Below, piece by piece: positions 11,291 to 24,890 of a DNA stretch of 64,000 bases. The translations under genes and the position numbers were made by a program. Positions within the stretch are counted from its first letter, which is position 1, and each line of letters starts with the position of its first letter. The notes under the pieces are model-generated. The model saw only the letters and a list, made by a program, of their open reading frames with translations, was not told where the DNA came from and searched no databases. Source of the DNA: Alligator mississippiensis (lineage: Eukaryota > Chordata > Crocodylia > Alligatoridae); NCBI RefSeq assembly GCF_030867095.1, contig NC_081825.1:49404501-49468500 (forward strand), in the 5' to 3' direction.

Positions 11291-14254
11291 TTAGTTACTT
11301 ACCTGTACCCCAAAGTAAGGTTTTGTTTTGTTTTTTTTCTTCCTTGGGGCTTCAAATATAGAGTGTATACTATATAGAGTAACATGTATATGCAAAAAAA
11401 TATGGTAAATGATTGTTGTCCAATACTAATTAATTCATAGACTCTCTGCATACACAGATGGAAAAGACTCTACACAACTGAGGCAGATGCTAACTATTCA
11501 TAAATACGCACAAACATCCGAGACAGGTTCCACACAGACGGCCCCTTTTCTATTACAGATCATGCAACAAATACTGTAGCTTCCCATAAGAACCATTTCC
11601 CCTTCACTTTCAAAAACACACAGAAGTCTCAAACATACCAGCTCTCCTTCCCACATGTACACTTTGCTTACAATATTAAAAAGTTATTAATCAGCAAGAC
11701 ACTATTTTACTCTTACCAAAACCATAAATGAAAGCTCATTGTATCTACAGATTGCATATTTCAGTCACAACAAAATGAATCAAGTAGAGATATAATGAGC
11801 TGTATCAAAAATTGGGCAACTTATATTGCTATTTGGTATTAAGTCAGGTGTCTGCCCTCCCCCCATTTTTTTTTTATATTTGATAGTCTTAATAATCCAT
11901 GTAGTCCAGGACACCTGCTAAATACTGATGGTTGGTGGAAATATTTTTAAGCCATCATATGCTGTTTTAGGGACACACAATTTTGAAAAATTATTGCAAA
12001 CTTTTAGGGAAATGAATCTGGTTCTCATCTCTTCTCACACCTATGTCTGCACTGGTAGCTCCCAGATGGAGCTCCTACTATTGTCAGCAGTCCCTGTAAA
12101 TGAGGATGAGTCTTCTGGTAAATAAGTCATCAGTGAGTCCAGAGATGACTGCTGAGGCTGATCCAAGAACCATGTTTGAGTGAAGACGAAGCAAATAGTT
12201 CCAGGAGGAAGGAGTGGATCCTGGTGATGTCAGGTCACAGCTCTGTCCCCTCATCTCTCATCTGGCAAGAGGAGTTTGCTCAAGATGATCAATACCTTGC
12301 CATACATCACAGCATCACTGGGGACAATTCAGTGCGTCCAGGTATTGATGTTAGTGTAGCATTTCTTCAGATTGGCCTTCAAGGTGTCCAGCCCAGTGAC
12401 CATCCCAATAGGTCTAGCTAATACAGAAGTAAATATCTCCTAATCTTATATTGACTGGCATATACACCAATGGAGCTGCACTAATGCATATATGGGTAGT
12501 TTCTCAAAAAAACCCCAAGGAAACACTAGTTTAGGGAAGTGTTTATTAAAGACATTACCTTTCTACAAGTTAAGTATAGGTGGCTATTTGTAGAAGCAGT
12601 TGTATTAGGGCCATTTTGCAACTCACATGCAACTCTGAGCAAAAGGCCTAATGAAAGAAATTACTTCTATTTTTCTTATTTAAAGAACTGGAATGTGTTT
12701 AATACAGACATACGCTGCTGTTCCACATGAGGGGGGAAAAAAATCTCACCACTGATATACCTGGGATCTAAATTCCACCATCTCCATGCACATGAAATCT
12801 TCATTGAAAAATATGCAGAACCCAGCAAAATGTTCAGAAAAAAGCTTGTCTCCAGGTGTAACAAACCTGTCAGGCACTCAGATTTGAGAGCAGCAGCATA
12901 AAACAAGAAAAAAAAGGGGTGGGGTGGGGGGTGCTTATCAAGGCCAAGACAGAGAAGTGGGGGAACAGTGCTCAAGTATGTAACAAACTGCCTCTCTGGA
13001 ATGCAAGTCAGGGTATTGAAAACAACAAAACAAGCTGACTGACATGAGTGGGAGTAGACCAACCCCTGTCAAGCAGACCAACTGGCTCAGTTTCCTAGGA
13101 AAGTTCTGAAGAAGGTAGGACAGGGTGACACCTTAAAAACTGACTGGTTCAGAGAGGCATATCAGATGCTTGGGAAGCAGAATACTGAAGTTGGTGCCTA
13201 GTTACCAGCTGCAGCATTGCCAGCCTCAGGCATTCAAGACTTGCTCAGGATTCAACCCCTCTCCCCTTGCAATTAAACAGGTCTAAACAGAAGGCAAGAC
13301 GTGCTTTGCTCAACTCGGTCACTCACACTGCACCTGCCCACCCACCCCCATTGCTTGAGCTCATACTGCACTGACATTGCAGCTATAAACAAGTGCAATG
13401 GTTCAGCACCTGCCTGCTACACCTCTCTACACCCAGTGTAGACACTGCTCTCCCTAACAGCCAGTCCCATGACCCCACAACTTGCTCAGAGCCTCTAAGC
13501 AGCTGCTCTGGAAGGGACTGGGCTCCCTGCGCTCCTGTCTCCAAGTGTAGCCCTCTCTTGGGGCAGGCAGGATGTCACCCCCTCTGAGTTGAGGGGAAGA
13601 CTTGGCTCCCCGGACCCATGACCAGCTCCAGGAGGTCCTCACTGGCTACAAGACACAGGTTTGCTCAAGAAGTGAATTGTGCTGCAGGGGCTGTTCCCCA
13701 GCAGAAGCAGAGCCGATGGCCTCTAGCAGCAGAAGAAGGAAACTGTAGATCCCAGGCAAAATATTTGAGATGCCTGCGGCTGTTCACTTGCGGAGCTAGT
13801 ATCTGTCCTGGGCAATAACAAGGATGCAAGAGACTGTGGTCTCATGGCTTGTATTGTATGTGCAAATGTGGGAGAGTGCAAGGGGGGGCGGAACTAGCAG
13901 GCAGACAAGAAAGCACGATTCATCATTTTTAAAATACCTTGCTAAATTTAGGCCAGTAACTTGATTAATTGTAGATGCTCGGACTAAGTTTTTGGAATCG
14001 TTACTACTTAGCAGCCATTGCTATTTATATTTTTACCTGAGCTATTCGAAGGACTGCTAACATGTTAGCTGGTAGCACAGTGAAAACCAAAACCACCGTA
14101 GCTATTTACAGGCCTGTCACAAATCTGTCCTTGGGGGACCCCCAGACCCCAAGTTTCTCCCCACTGTGCTGTCACTAGCCACAAGAAACAGACCAAGGTT
14201 GCCCTTGGATAGCTCCCTATCCCTGCAAGCCTCAGTTCCACTGCTCTTACATTT
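11291..14254. other. non-coding, no gene recognised
   Basis: Mixed unique-looking sequence. Open frames of 60-128 codons (such as 12,676-13,062) show no family features. Confidence 0.5.
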
Positions 14255-14352
14255 GCCTGGGATGATCTAGTTGGAGATGATCCTGCTTTGAGCAAGGGGT
14301 TGGACTAGATGACCTCCTGAGGTCCCTTCCAATCCTGACTTTCTCTGATTCT
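14255..14352 (+). mobile_element. CR1 3' end
   Basis: It contains the CR1 terminal block GGGGTTGGACTAGATGACC followed by GAGGTCCCTTCCAATCCT. It ends in a diverged TCTGATTCTAG tail. Confidence 0.75.
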
Positions 14353-16472
14353 AGACTTTGCAGCTGCAGGCCCAGGTGACCGCCCCATCTCTGAGTTGAA
14401 AAGAAATGATAAGTCTACCCCTCCAGAGAGTCAGCTCAGAATGTACTTACCCAGAAGTCATCCCTTGCTCAGTCAATCAGTAAGGAAACAAACAACAAAA
14501 GGATTTATAATAAAACCAGAACAAGCATAAGAAATCAGTAACCACACTGAGGTTCAGACAGGAATATAAGAGTAAGCAAACAAAAGAAAATACCAAAACA
14601 TCTACCATTCTTACCATACAAAGTACACTGACGGATGTAGTCCTTAGTCAGCTTCACAGGTCTAAATGCAGTTCCTGCCTCTAGCCCTTCCTGTCAGGGC
14701 ATCCTGCATCTCCCTGGCCACCTGCTCTTCCCAGCTCTTTGGCTGGGGGGGACTTTAGCTCCCCCCTTTATCTGGGAAGACTAAAGACAAAGCTATGCTT
14801 TGTAGGCACTTCTGTTGCCAGTCTGACTTTTAACATAGGTCATCCCTTCATTTCTAAGGGGTGGGGGGGGGGCTTCTTTTCAAATGTAAATGTATCATTG
14901 TCTGGCCAGACCCAGGCTTTGTGTGCCTCTCAGAACATCCGCATGGAGGACTGGTCAACAATCCAAGTGAAATACAAATTCTCAACCTTTGACTCTATGT
15001 GTGAACATCCCCTTTTCTTACAGATAACTGTGAACACTATCTGGTCTTTTGTGTTTTCTATGGGTAGCTTTGAATGTTTTTATTATTACCGAATGAAACT
15101 AAGAAGCACCAGGGAAAGGAAGAGTGATGTAGGGAACAGGTAGAGAATTCAGAACAGTATATTATTGCTGCTTAAGCATTTGATTTTTGTGCGTCCCTTC
15201 TATTTAGGGAGAGAATATCAATTAACTCCTACATATGGAAATCAAAGAATCTGTTCAATCCTCAGAAAATAATGCATGTTAGCATATTTGTGGATTTTCT
15301 TAATAAGAAGCATCAAACTCTTCTTGGATGCTGTAACATTTGGAGTTTGAGAGAGTAATTTAGCAGTGCAATCCACAATCCAATTTAAGAAATCTCAACA
15401 GCAGCAGCAGCTTAAACCAAGTCTTGTTCTTTGCACTGTAGGTTGAAATACCCAAATAAAACAGCAGAAACCTGCAGAAAAAGCTAACCTTGATAGTACC
15501 CCAATAACTCAATGAAAACTATTCCTGCTAATAAACTTGTTCTGAAACTTCCATTTGATTCTACAGTGAAGTAATCATTTTTAATTTATTACAACAGAGA
15601 ATGTTGTCATGGATGACTGTAATGTGATAAATGCAATGCCCTAACTTCACTGCCTGATGAGCCAAGTAATAAATAGAAAAATGTCTTGCCATCTGTAAAC
15701 ATGGCAAGAAAAATTAGAAGAACATGGGAAGAGTAAATAGAATACTGTGTACATTTAACATATTTGACAGTTAGCATTTAAAATAAAGTCTTAGGTTTAA
15801 GCCACTATACATCATCTGTCTTTCTGAATTAAATGTAGCTTCTGAGATGGTAACAGCAGCAGGACTAAGAAATAAGTAAGTCTTGCAAAAGCAAAAGGGT
15901 TTCTGGCTTCAATTTCTTGCCAGTTCCAGAAATAAAAGTCTTGACAATATTATGGATAGTGCAATGACAAAAACTGCAGATGTGTAGGATGTACATATTT
16001 CAGAATTAATATGTCAAAAGTTAAATTTCACCAATAACCTGAAACTAATAAAAACGCAACTAGGGAATTTAAGAACGAGTTTATTTTATTTATTTTACTG
16101 CTTTGGTAGTACAAAAGTCTTATACAAATCCATATTGTTAAAAATACATTTGATTTTCAAGATTAAGAAAAACTGATTCCATATAATTCCTTTAAAAACA
16201 AACAAACAAAATGATACTGTCTATATCGCTAAGAAAAATGCAATCAATAGTGTTAGATGCAATAAGATAGATAAAATTCACTAGAATTCACTCACATAAC
16301 AATACACAAGTTGAGGTCCTGTATATATAAGGTCTTATGTACATCTTTAAGTAGTCATATATTTAACATGTTCTATGTATTGCTTGTGTGTCCACATTAT
16401 ATATAATAGCAGGCAATACGCACACCCACACATGCAGGCAATACACTGAACACGTTAAAAATATTATATATA

Positions 16473-16507
<35 letters not shown>

Positions 16508-18083
16508 TTTTTTGCATATTTCTATTGGACTCAAGTAGAAACTACATTTAAATTAAGTAAAAAAATAGCATTTATATTTAAATTAAACACATTTTCAAAT
16601 CTGTTAGCATATTTACTTGCAGTATTAGACCACAAAAATATTACTAAAATGTGTTATCTGAACAAAATCTCAATTTTTAAAGCCTTTGGCACACACTACA
16701 ACTGTGCATTTCCATTCTCAAAATAATCTAGAAACTCTTGACTTTGGTTGTGCACTCATTTTTTTTTCAAAAAATTATTTTATATTTGAGCATTGTCATA
16801 TATATTATATATAACCTTAAATTTCCTGTTTATTATGTGTCTAATATCCTGGAAACTTGAAGTTAGTGACACTATTTAAATTCCTTCTGCACACAATTTA
16901 TTACACCGTAGAACAATTCATAAAAGGATCAAATGACATTTGAAAAAAAGAGACCAAAATATAAGGCATTAATCTACCCAGTTTAGTCTACCTTTTAATA
17001 CTTTAAGAATAACCTTGGAAGTCTGTTAGATTTGAGTATTGGAAAAGACCATTTATACCAATCCAGAAAAATCAATTGTACTGAGATTGCTGAATAAACT
17101 TTCAAGTAAGTCATGCTCAAATGACTCAAATTTGGGAGTCTCAATAACAAGAGCATAAAAACATCCATTTAAAAACTATTTAGAAATTATAAATGACCAA
17201 TTTCTCTTGTAAGGTTTGCTTTCTAAGTATAAATGTAGTACTAATAAGTAGTGCCACACTGACAGCTCCAGACTTTATCTCCTGTCTACAGATCAAGACG
17301 ACCAGGCAGCACTGCACACTTCCTTGTGAGCACCAATGTGCCTCAACCCTCACCTTTAAGTGAGCAACAATAGAGAGAGGGGAACATTCTTTTGATATTG
17401 GACAAACTAATAATTTACATGGCTCAGGCTGATGAAGAAACTCAACCTTCAAAGCTAAAGGAGAAAGAAAAGGAGAGCACTTTGAATGAAGAAGATTGAC
17501 AGAATTAAGTTTAAAATGTAAAACAAATTCAAAGTAGACAATGATTTTAAAAGTTTGTACAGCAGATTAAACTGCTTAACAGTTGGTGTAACAGAGCACA
17601 ATCCCCATTACCACATATGCTGCTGCAATTTGGATATCTTGCCTTGTTAGGCACTCACACAGAAGTATTGCTTTCAGTTTCCATTACGCAGCAAAAACAT
17701 CTCCCAAAATATTGTAAAGTTCACAATTAACAAATTGTTTCTAAAATAAAGCAGCAATCATAGTACAAAAAAAACACCCAAAACACCAAGTGACAACACA
17801 ACTGAAGTAACAGCCACTGGTGTTCTACTACCATTGTGTCACACACGTGAAGCTAGAAAACGACACGGACAATGTTCTGTATTAATGTTTTGGTAACAAT
17901 GCATTAGGGCTGTTTTCAAGGATGGCCTTAGTTAAGAACATGAGATGGCTCTCTCTGTTTGTCTGATGTTGAAAAAGATGTTTATGAATGTTAGATCAGC
18001 CTAACAGTACACTCTTGGAGGTAGGGGGAGTGGTGAGGACAGGGTGACGACTGGTAAAGTACTTGTCTCAAGATAATGACTCG
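14353..18083. other. non-coding, possibly extended RELL1 3' UTR in part
   Basis: 14,360-14,760 is repeat-like and unclassified. 15,150-18,080 is AT-rich unique sequence with an antisense AATAAA cluster at 16,080-16,094. No coding exon was recognised. Confidence 0.35.
16476..16505 (+). repeat. (TG)n microsatellite
   Basis: Fifteen or so uninterrupted TG units preceded by TATATACAC. Confidence 0.95.
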
Positions 18084-18982
18084 GGCTGCATACAGACATT
18101 TGGGGAGGTTAGATAGGGTTAAAAATGGCCACCCAATCTAATTTGGTTCACCCAGGTGCAGACCTTACACCTGAGTGAAAATGGTACAGAAGTTCAGGAC
18201 AGTTAGATCAGTCTGAAAATGGCTGACCCGATACAAGTTAAACCTAACTTGAAGGTACACTCAGCTTAGATAGGGTTGGCTATTTTTAGACCAATCTAAC
18301 CAACCCAAACTTCTGTACAGTTCCCAGTGCAGCCCCATGGCTGAGAAAGCCAGCCGCTGGCCCCAGCCCTAGGGCTACGCTTTTCCTACTGACACTGGGC
18401 CCCTGGCCCCTGACAGACAACCCTCCCAGACTAGACTCCCCCCCCCGCAAATCCCAAAAAAACCCTGATCCTGCAAGCCGCTCCCACTGCCAGTTTTACT
18501 GGCATTCGTCAGTGCCAGGAGCCAAGCAAGTAAGTGGAGGTTTGTTCATCTGGGCACTGGGGGGATAAAAATAGCCTCTGCTCCTAGGTGTGGGGGTGTG
18601 GGGAAGAGAGTATCCCCACCCCTATCCCCTCCCCCCACCGACCCCACAAGGCACCCAATCCCACCAAACTTCCCTGCCCCCCAACCGCCCAGTAGACATC
18701 ACCTGCCCCCCAATTCCCCTGATCCCCCCCACAGACCCTACCTGCCTCCCAATCTCCCCAACCCCTCCCACTGATGCTACTTGACCTCCCAATCCCCCCT
18801 GTGGATGCTGCCTGCCCCCTGCCCAAATTCTCTGATCCGACCCTATCTGTGCTCCCATTCCCGAAGCCTGCTTGCTCCCCCATCCCAACCTTCTCTGCTA
18901 ACCCGCCATCCCAACATACCATAGATCAGGAGGCCATTTTTAACTTCCCCCTAACCTCCACAAATGTCTGTACACAGTCTCA
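18084..18982. mobile_element. long-TIR miniature DNA transposon
   Basis: The first about 47 bp (18,084-18,130) and the last about 48 bp (18,934-18,982) are inverted repeats sharing TACAGACATTT, GGAGGTTAG and TTAAAAATGGCC. The flanking 8-mers ATGACTCG and GTGACTCA agree at 6 of 8, hAT-like. Subterminal inverted blocks (CTGTACAGAAGT type) lie at about 18,185 and 18,310. No transposase is present. Confidence 0.75.
18640..18870 (+). repeat. C-rich degenerate tandem repeat
   Basis: Irregular units of about 45-60 bp built on CCTGCC-CCCAAT-CCCC and TGATGCTAC cores. They lie within the miniature element and account for its long shadow frames. Confidence 0.65.
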
Positions 18983-19649
18983 GTGACTCAAAACAAGACA
19001 GCCCAATGGCCAGTTACAAAATAATGGGAGAGCAGCGGGCCAGAGGAGGTTGGCTCAACTTTCCAAGGAGCTCATCAAATTGCTTTAAACATCCTCTGAT
19101 GAAAGGCCAGGTAGCTATCAAGCAGTTTTTGAAAAAGATAGTGATATCCACTGTATCCGTGTGCCTGAAGGTTCTAGTAGTTTCTTGTCTCTGCTCTAGA
19201 CATAGTTAAGACAAATATTCATGTGGACCGCTTGTTGTTTTAAAACTTTTTCTTCTTGTTATGATTAAGCAGTACTCTTGTTTGAAGAAGGACATGTGGC
19301 CATTGTGTTGAACAACAGTCACAAGATCCCAAAGGGGAAACCAGCAGCTGCTGAATAGTTTGACTGGTTGGGGTAAAAAAAAAAAAAAGAGAGCACTGCG
19401 GCCTGAGACCTTAACTAATAATGGGAAAATAATGGGATTATGCTCAAGGAAATGCAAAAGTTTTGTTTTTCATTACTCGTACTGTTGACCCCATTAAATA
19501 TTTTGATTTAAACATACCAGTGATGATTTTCTGATAGATTTTGTCCCCCCATTATCCCTCCCTTGCCCCAAAGAGTTACCATATGTTTTTATATGTAAGA
19601 TAATGCCAGTAAACTAGGTATACTGACCACAGAAACCAATGCTATGACA

Positions 19650-19837
19650 TCAACTATGATTAATTCATTTTATTAGCTAAAATGTTAAATGTTTAGGACC
19701 TACCCCCTTATACATTCCATGCTAGAATGTACAAAGAACTATAGTGCCATAAATACACTTCCTAAAATAATATGCACTTCTTCTTAGTTTTCAATTTCTC
19801 CAAATTTTTTCAAACATGCTTCTTCTAGAAGCTCAAC
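19650..19837 (-). other. candidate RELL1 terminal (3' UTR) exon
   Basis: On the minus strand a long pyrimidine tract and acceptor (TTTTGTTTCTTTTGCAG) ends at 19,838, and the predicted exon starts GTTGAGCTTC. An AATAAA lies at 19,669-19,674 with G/T-rich sequence 20-45 nt beyond it, so cleavage near 19,650 is plausible. This pairs with the unused donor 7 nt after the RELL1 stop. No transcript is available here, and the true 3' end could lie further on, for example at the AATAAA cluster near 16,080-16,094. Confidence 0.4.
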
Positions 19838-20769
19838 CTGCAAAAGAAACAAAACTATTTACCACTACAAGAAAGCAGACATGTTATTGATTTTCCTGTA
19901 CAAAAACAAATATAAGACTGATATAGAAATAGAATACCACTAAAAATAAGTGGTATGAATTACCAATACACTAAAGTTGCTTTGCACTATTCTGGGTACA
20001 CAAAGTGATCTTGAATAGGGCTTAACTGGCTGCTAAAAAAATCTCCCTGCCACTGCAAACTCCTAAGCCCCCTTCAGTCAATGTCATAGGGGTTGCAATG
20101 AGCAAAAAAAAGGTGCACAGCTGCAGTATTCCTAAAGCCAGTACAGTCCTGGCTGTTCTGCCAGCCCTAGTGGCCACTGGCAACAGATAGATTAAGGCTG
20201 TTTGGCTTCAAGGACTAGGTCAGGGTCTAGATTGGAGATATGAAAGTCTAGGAAGAGAAACAGAAGCTTTCAAGAAAGGGTGGTTTTCCTCCGCAGTACC
20301 TGGTATGAAAATTTTGGAAATTCTGCAGAAACTGGATCTCAATATCAAGAGCAATAAACTTCATGTAATAAAAAAAGTCACTAGTTTGAAGAGATGTAAA
20401 AATGTTCATTAGTAAAGTGTGACAGGAGATTCAATGTCACTTGCTCCATAGTCTCTGTCCTCCTTATTTTCCCCCTTTTCAGTGTTATCTCTTTCTCGCC
20501 ACTTGTTTAGCATGTTACATATTAGACATCTGATGACGAAAAACCTGGAGTCAAGATGGCAGTAAATGAGGTAGGCACACCAACGAAGCAAACAGGTACA
20601 ACATCTGAATCTTTCCACAAGCTAACAGGATTGAAATGTTTTGAAAACAGAGCAACTCAACTGAGGGCAGAGCTACAGCCCCTGCTGCATGCCCACCAAA
20701 GCATGTCAATATTACCATGCCAGCTGGCAGTGTTTTATTCTCCTGTCATGGGGCATGAAAGTATCGTAT

Positions 20770-21130
20770 TTGCCAGAATCCAAGACAAACTTTAAATTTA
20801 AGATGACTGCCTAATAATTAGATTCTATACATGGAAAATACGTAAATTTGCTACAATTTTTCATGTAAAGTTCCAATTATTGGAGGGTCATCTTAAATTT
20901 GCCTCTCTGAAACAGACCCCAGCCTTTTGCCCTGCCAATGCCTGTGCTTGTCTGGCTGCCTGCCACTTGCCCCCTGACCCTCTACCACCTGCCTCCTCCA
21001 CATGCCTATGCCTGCCCCACTGCTGCCTGTCACTCCTGCCAGCTGACCTTTTCCCCCTCACAATCTCTCCTTGTGCTCCTTGTCCCCCTATGCTTGTGCT
21101 TGTGCCAGGCAGGTACTCTAAGACAAGGCT
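20770..21130. repeat. repeat-like, C/T-rich block
   Basis: A hAT-like lead-in (GTATTTGCCAGAATCCAAGAC, shortened here to its gist) is followed by CCTGCC-rich low complexity. Termini were not resolved. Confidence 0.3.
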
Positions 21131-21179
21131 TCTGCCCCCTTCCTCTCATGAGTACTGAGGATAGATTCAAGTAAATACC

Positions 21180-23018
21180 ATTGAATGGTTGGTCTTGGGG
21201 TTCCATCCTGGGGATGAAGGGGGAGAGCTGAGCAAACAGTCAATAAGTGCTCCTTAGTACTGGGGGCTCCCAGTACTCTGGACACTGCTGGGATCCCACA
21301 AGCTCCCAGTGCTGCAGCAGCCAGACTGTTAGGAGCCCATGGAAGGGAAGAAGTCCACTGCATTGTGGTATGCCTGTAGCACCAACCTACCATATACACA
21401 CTTGTTACAAAATAAAGCAGTATAAAATAGTACCTGTTCCCTACAGGTACATTTTTGTCATGCTTTGGAGAGTTTTACTGAATACATACACCTGTACCTT
21501 TTAAAGTATTTCAAAGTCATTTTAACACTGTTTGAAATGTTTCAAATATTATACCTGTCCACAGACTAACACAGAGTCTGTGATGCTGCAGCTGAAGAGT
21601 GCATTTTGTTTCTTATAAAGAACTCATTTATAAATTTTAAAGGTGCAATGATATTAGACACGGGGAAACAATGAGGCACAGAGTTTTGTCAGTTGACACT
21701 GGCAGATTCTCCGGTTTTAGAGCACCTAAGGGTCAAGGTTTTAATGCATCTTACAGTAATTAGCAATTTCAAAAGTTGAGCCTAACAGTAGTAGATGGGA
21801 AATGCAAGTGTGAGAGATTTTTTTTAAACTCATCTAAAATAATATTCTTAAAATTCATACGGTAAATCTGTTAAAGTAAAATATATTTATCTTATTATAT
21901 TATTTCTTTGTAGTTCTTTGTTCCCAAAGGTTTTAAAAAAGAAACAACATTAATCACCTGGGTGTGACAAGGAATGTACATATTTACCTACTTGATTTCT
22001 ATTAGTCCTGTCTTGATAATAGGTACCTAGATTATCTTTGTGATTTATAGATTTTCTAGGAAAAATATTACTAACATTCATTTGCTCATAGCGTATGGAC
22101 TATTTCATATGTATTGCAGCTGGCACTCATTTGTGTTAGATCAGTGGTGTCTAAAGTATTGTGCTGTCAAATTTAATTAGTAAACAAAGGTTATTTGGGA
22201 TAGAAAAATAATTCTTAACATGGTACAAGCTCCTTTAGGGAAGGTTGTGATCCGAGCACACAGGGTAAAAGCAAAGAGATGTACTGTGCAAAGATAATAA
22301 CTACAGGTTCCATAATTCCTTTTAGGATGAAAAGGACAAGTGTTCAATTTAAGAAGTTAAACATCAAGAGGCACTTTGAAAAGGGAACATGCCTTATGTG
22401 TACAGACTGGAAAGAAAATTGTTTAGATTTTTAATTAAGTGTGTTGTAATGGAAAGATTATGTTTCGCAATATTTTGATTAACTGACAATGTAGTATCCA
22501 AACATGCTACTCCAAATGTTTAAACACATGAGAAAAAGGTCCCTGAAGGTGAAGAGGAGAAAAGAGAATGCTAATCAGCACACAAGCTAAGAAAACATCA
22601 GACATATACAATTACCATGGAAGATATTAGGGATTTTTTTAAATTCTGCAGCTGTTTAGAATTTTCTACCATGTGACATTTTATCATGTTTATCCAACAA
22701 TTTGCCATTCAATGCAAGGACTGAACTTGCAATGCAAATTAGTCCAAATGCTACAGTCTACTTAAAACTGACTGACGTGTGTTTTCCAGCTGCCAGACAA
22801 TTGCTTTAGACTGTGGCAGCTTTTAAGATGCTTTCCTGACACCAGACCTTTCAAATGCATTGAGCAGTAATTTACTATTGTTGAGTCAAGTTCCCCAGAT
22901 GTACCTGTAATGAATGAAATTCATTATCATATATTTACTGGTGACAGTCATAAAAATTCTAACATATGTGACTTCTGTTCAATTTCAGCAAATCCAATTC
23001 TTTTCATTACCTTATAAT
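21180..23018 (-). other. non-coding, probable RELL1 intron 6
   Basis: AT-rich sequence between the proposed terminal exon and the last coding exon. No exon or complete element was recognised. Confidence 0.4.
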
Positions 23019-23366
23019 TAGGATCCTACCAAATTCATGATTTTGCAATTGGTATGGAAACCAAAAATTTGGTGGGTCCCCTGTGAAAAAACATGAGGAC
23101 TGAAAGAAAACTGAAAGATGGTCAACAAGTGTTGGGGGAGGGGAGGAAGGAGCTGAAAACAGAGGCGGAAAGCCCTGGCATCCGGAAGCATGGGGAAGAG
23201 GGAGGGGAGATTTTCATGGTACAGCACAACAGCCCCCACAATGCCTGACAGATGGCCATCTGTCAATCTCCACGGAGGGGTAGGGTGTGCTGATGCACTC
23301 TGCTATGAGCACTGCACTTGGACTGCTGCATCAGGGGGCAATTCCCACAAATTAGGTACGTCCCTA
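23019..23366. mobile_element. non-autonomous hAT element
   Basis: The left end TAGGATCCTACCAAATTC and the right end, inverse TAGGGACGTACCTAATT, form imperfect inverted repeats. Flanking 8-mers CTTATAAT and ATTATAAT agree at 7 of 8. The lead sequence is the TAGGxCCTACCAAATTCA family known from many tetrapods. Confidence 0.85.
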
Positions 23367-24734
23367 ATTATAATAAAAGGAATATGTGAATTATAATCCT
23401 GAAACAATGCCTGCCTCAATTTTCTTGAATATGATTAAAAGCATTTTATCAAAACAACTTCCTGCCAATGTGACAGAAAGCCATGGCTCTATAGCTATGA
23501 TGGGAATAAAAGTTTCAGCCCACCAATGCAGGCCTGATTGTTTTTGTAGCATACATGGATCCCAATTCAAGGTCAAAACCTTTCCCAGATGATTTGTGTA
23601 ATTGTTGCATAAGACTGAACTTTACAAGAGAGTCCTCTGACCCTATCTTCCATTACCCACACATCTCTTTATAAAAAAGGAAGATCTTAAATCCTATGAG
23701 AGTTTTCATAATATACATAAGACTGCCTTGGATGGACATTTAAAGCTATAAAAGCATAGTAATATGCACCCCTGGAGAATAGGCTGTTTTAACTTTAGAA
23801 GTGAAAATGTATCTGAGAAAAATACATAAATATATTTGTACAGAAAGTTGCTGCCTAAGTAAGAAAGACCACTAAGTAACGTGCTATCAAAAAGGTTAAA
23901 AATACAAAACAATTTTGATTTGTAATTTGGAACATTATTCAAAGGTGATCACGTATCATTTATACAATTCAAATGAACTGGAACACATTTTGTTAAAAAT
24001 TTTATGCCCTTTTCTCTATACTTCTCAATGTATGGAAACAGCTTATTATTAAAAAAATGTACACCAGAGAATGTATGAACTTGCCTATCCAAAAAGACTT
24101 TGTAGAGACCTGAGACTTGGTGAAGTAACAAAAAGCATTAAACAGATAAGAGCCTAAAAAATAAGCAACTGAAGGTACAACTGGGGGTGGAGGGGTGTTC
24201 AAGCTTCTTCAATTTAGCAGGCAAAGCAGACTTTGGAAGGAAGCAAAATTCTGTGGTTTGTTTTGTTTTGTTTTGTGGTAAACAGAGAAATATTCAGGAT
24301 GGTGACTATTCTCTGGGTTCATGGGGGCCAGAACAAATAGTAATGGCCTGAAACTGCAACAAGGGGAAGCTAGGTCAGATATTAGAAAAAAATTTCAGGG
24401 TTGTCTGGATCTGCAGTTTTTCTTCACTGTGACCCAGGTTTTTTCTACTGGAGAAAGAAAATTACAATGTGCCATAGCATGCTATTTTCTTTCTTGTCTT
24501 AATAGCAATTTAAATGTTGTTTTGTGTGTTAAAAACAGATTTTGGACTCATCAAAACAGGCACAGAGTAGCTGTTTACTCATGCAGCTTGAATGGCAATT
24601 AACTTGAAAAGGTGTGTGGAGGGTGCATCAGAATACTTCCCAGGTCCTTAACGTGGGACAGTGGGTTTGTACTTAAGTAGTATCCCAGAAGAAAAGGCTT
24701 TGTAGGCAAAATCCACTGTCTGTTTTTAACCTGT

Positions 24735-24890
24735 GATGGTGGCTAAGATTGCTTCCAGAGGCTGTGGAATCTCCATCAGGTTAGACAAACTTGTCTGGAA
24801 TGGTTTAGACACAGATATTTCTGCCTTGAGTAGCGGATTGGACTGGATGACATCATGAGGTCACTCCAACCCTATGCCCATTTGCACTAC
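24735..24890 (+). mobile_element. CR1/L3-like 3' end
   Basis: It reads GAGGCTGTGGAATCTCC, then GGATTGGACTGGATGAC and GAGGTCACTCCAACCCTATG. This is the order seen at the end of CR1 C-terminal coding and 3' UTR. Confidence 0.7.

Noticed and set aside
14739-15143. 134-codon plus-strand frame
   Set aside because: No similarity recognised. Starts in a repeat-like block and runs into AT-rich unique sequence.
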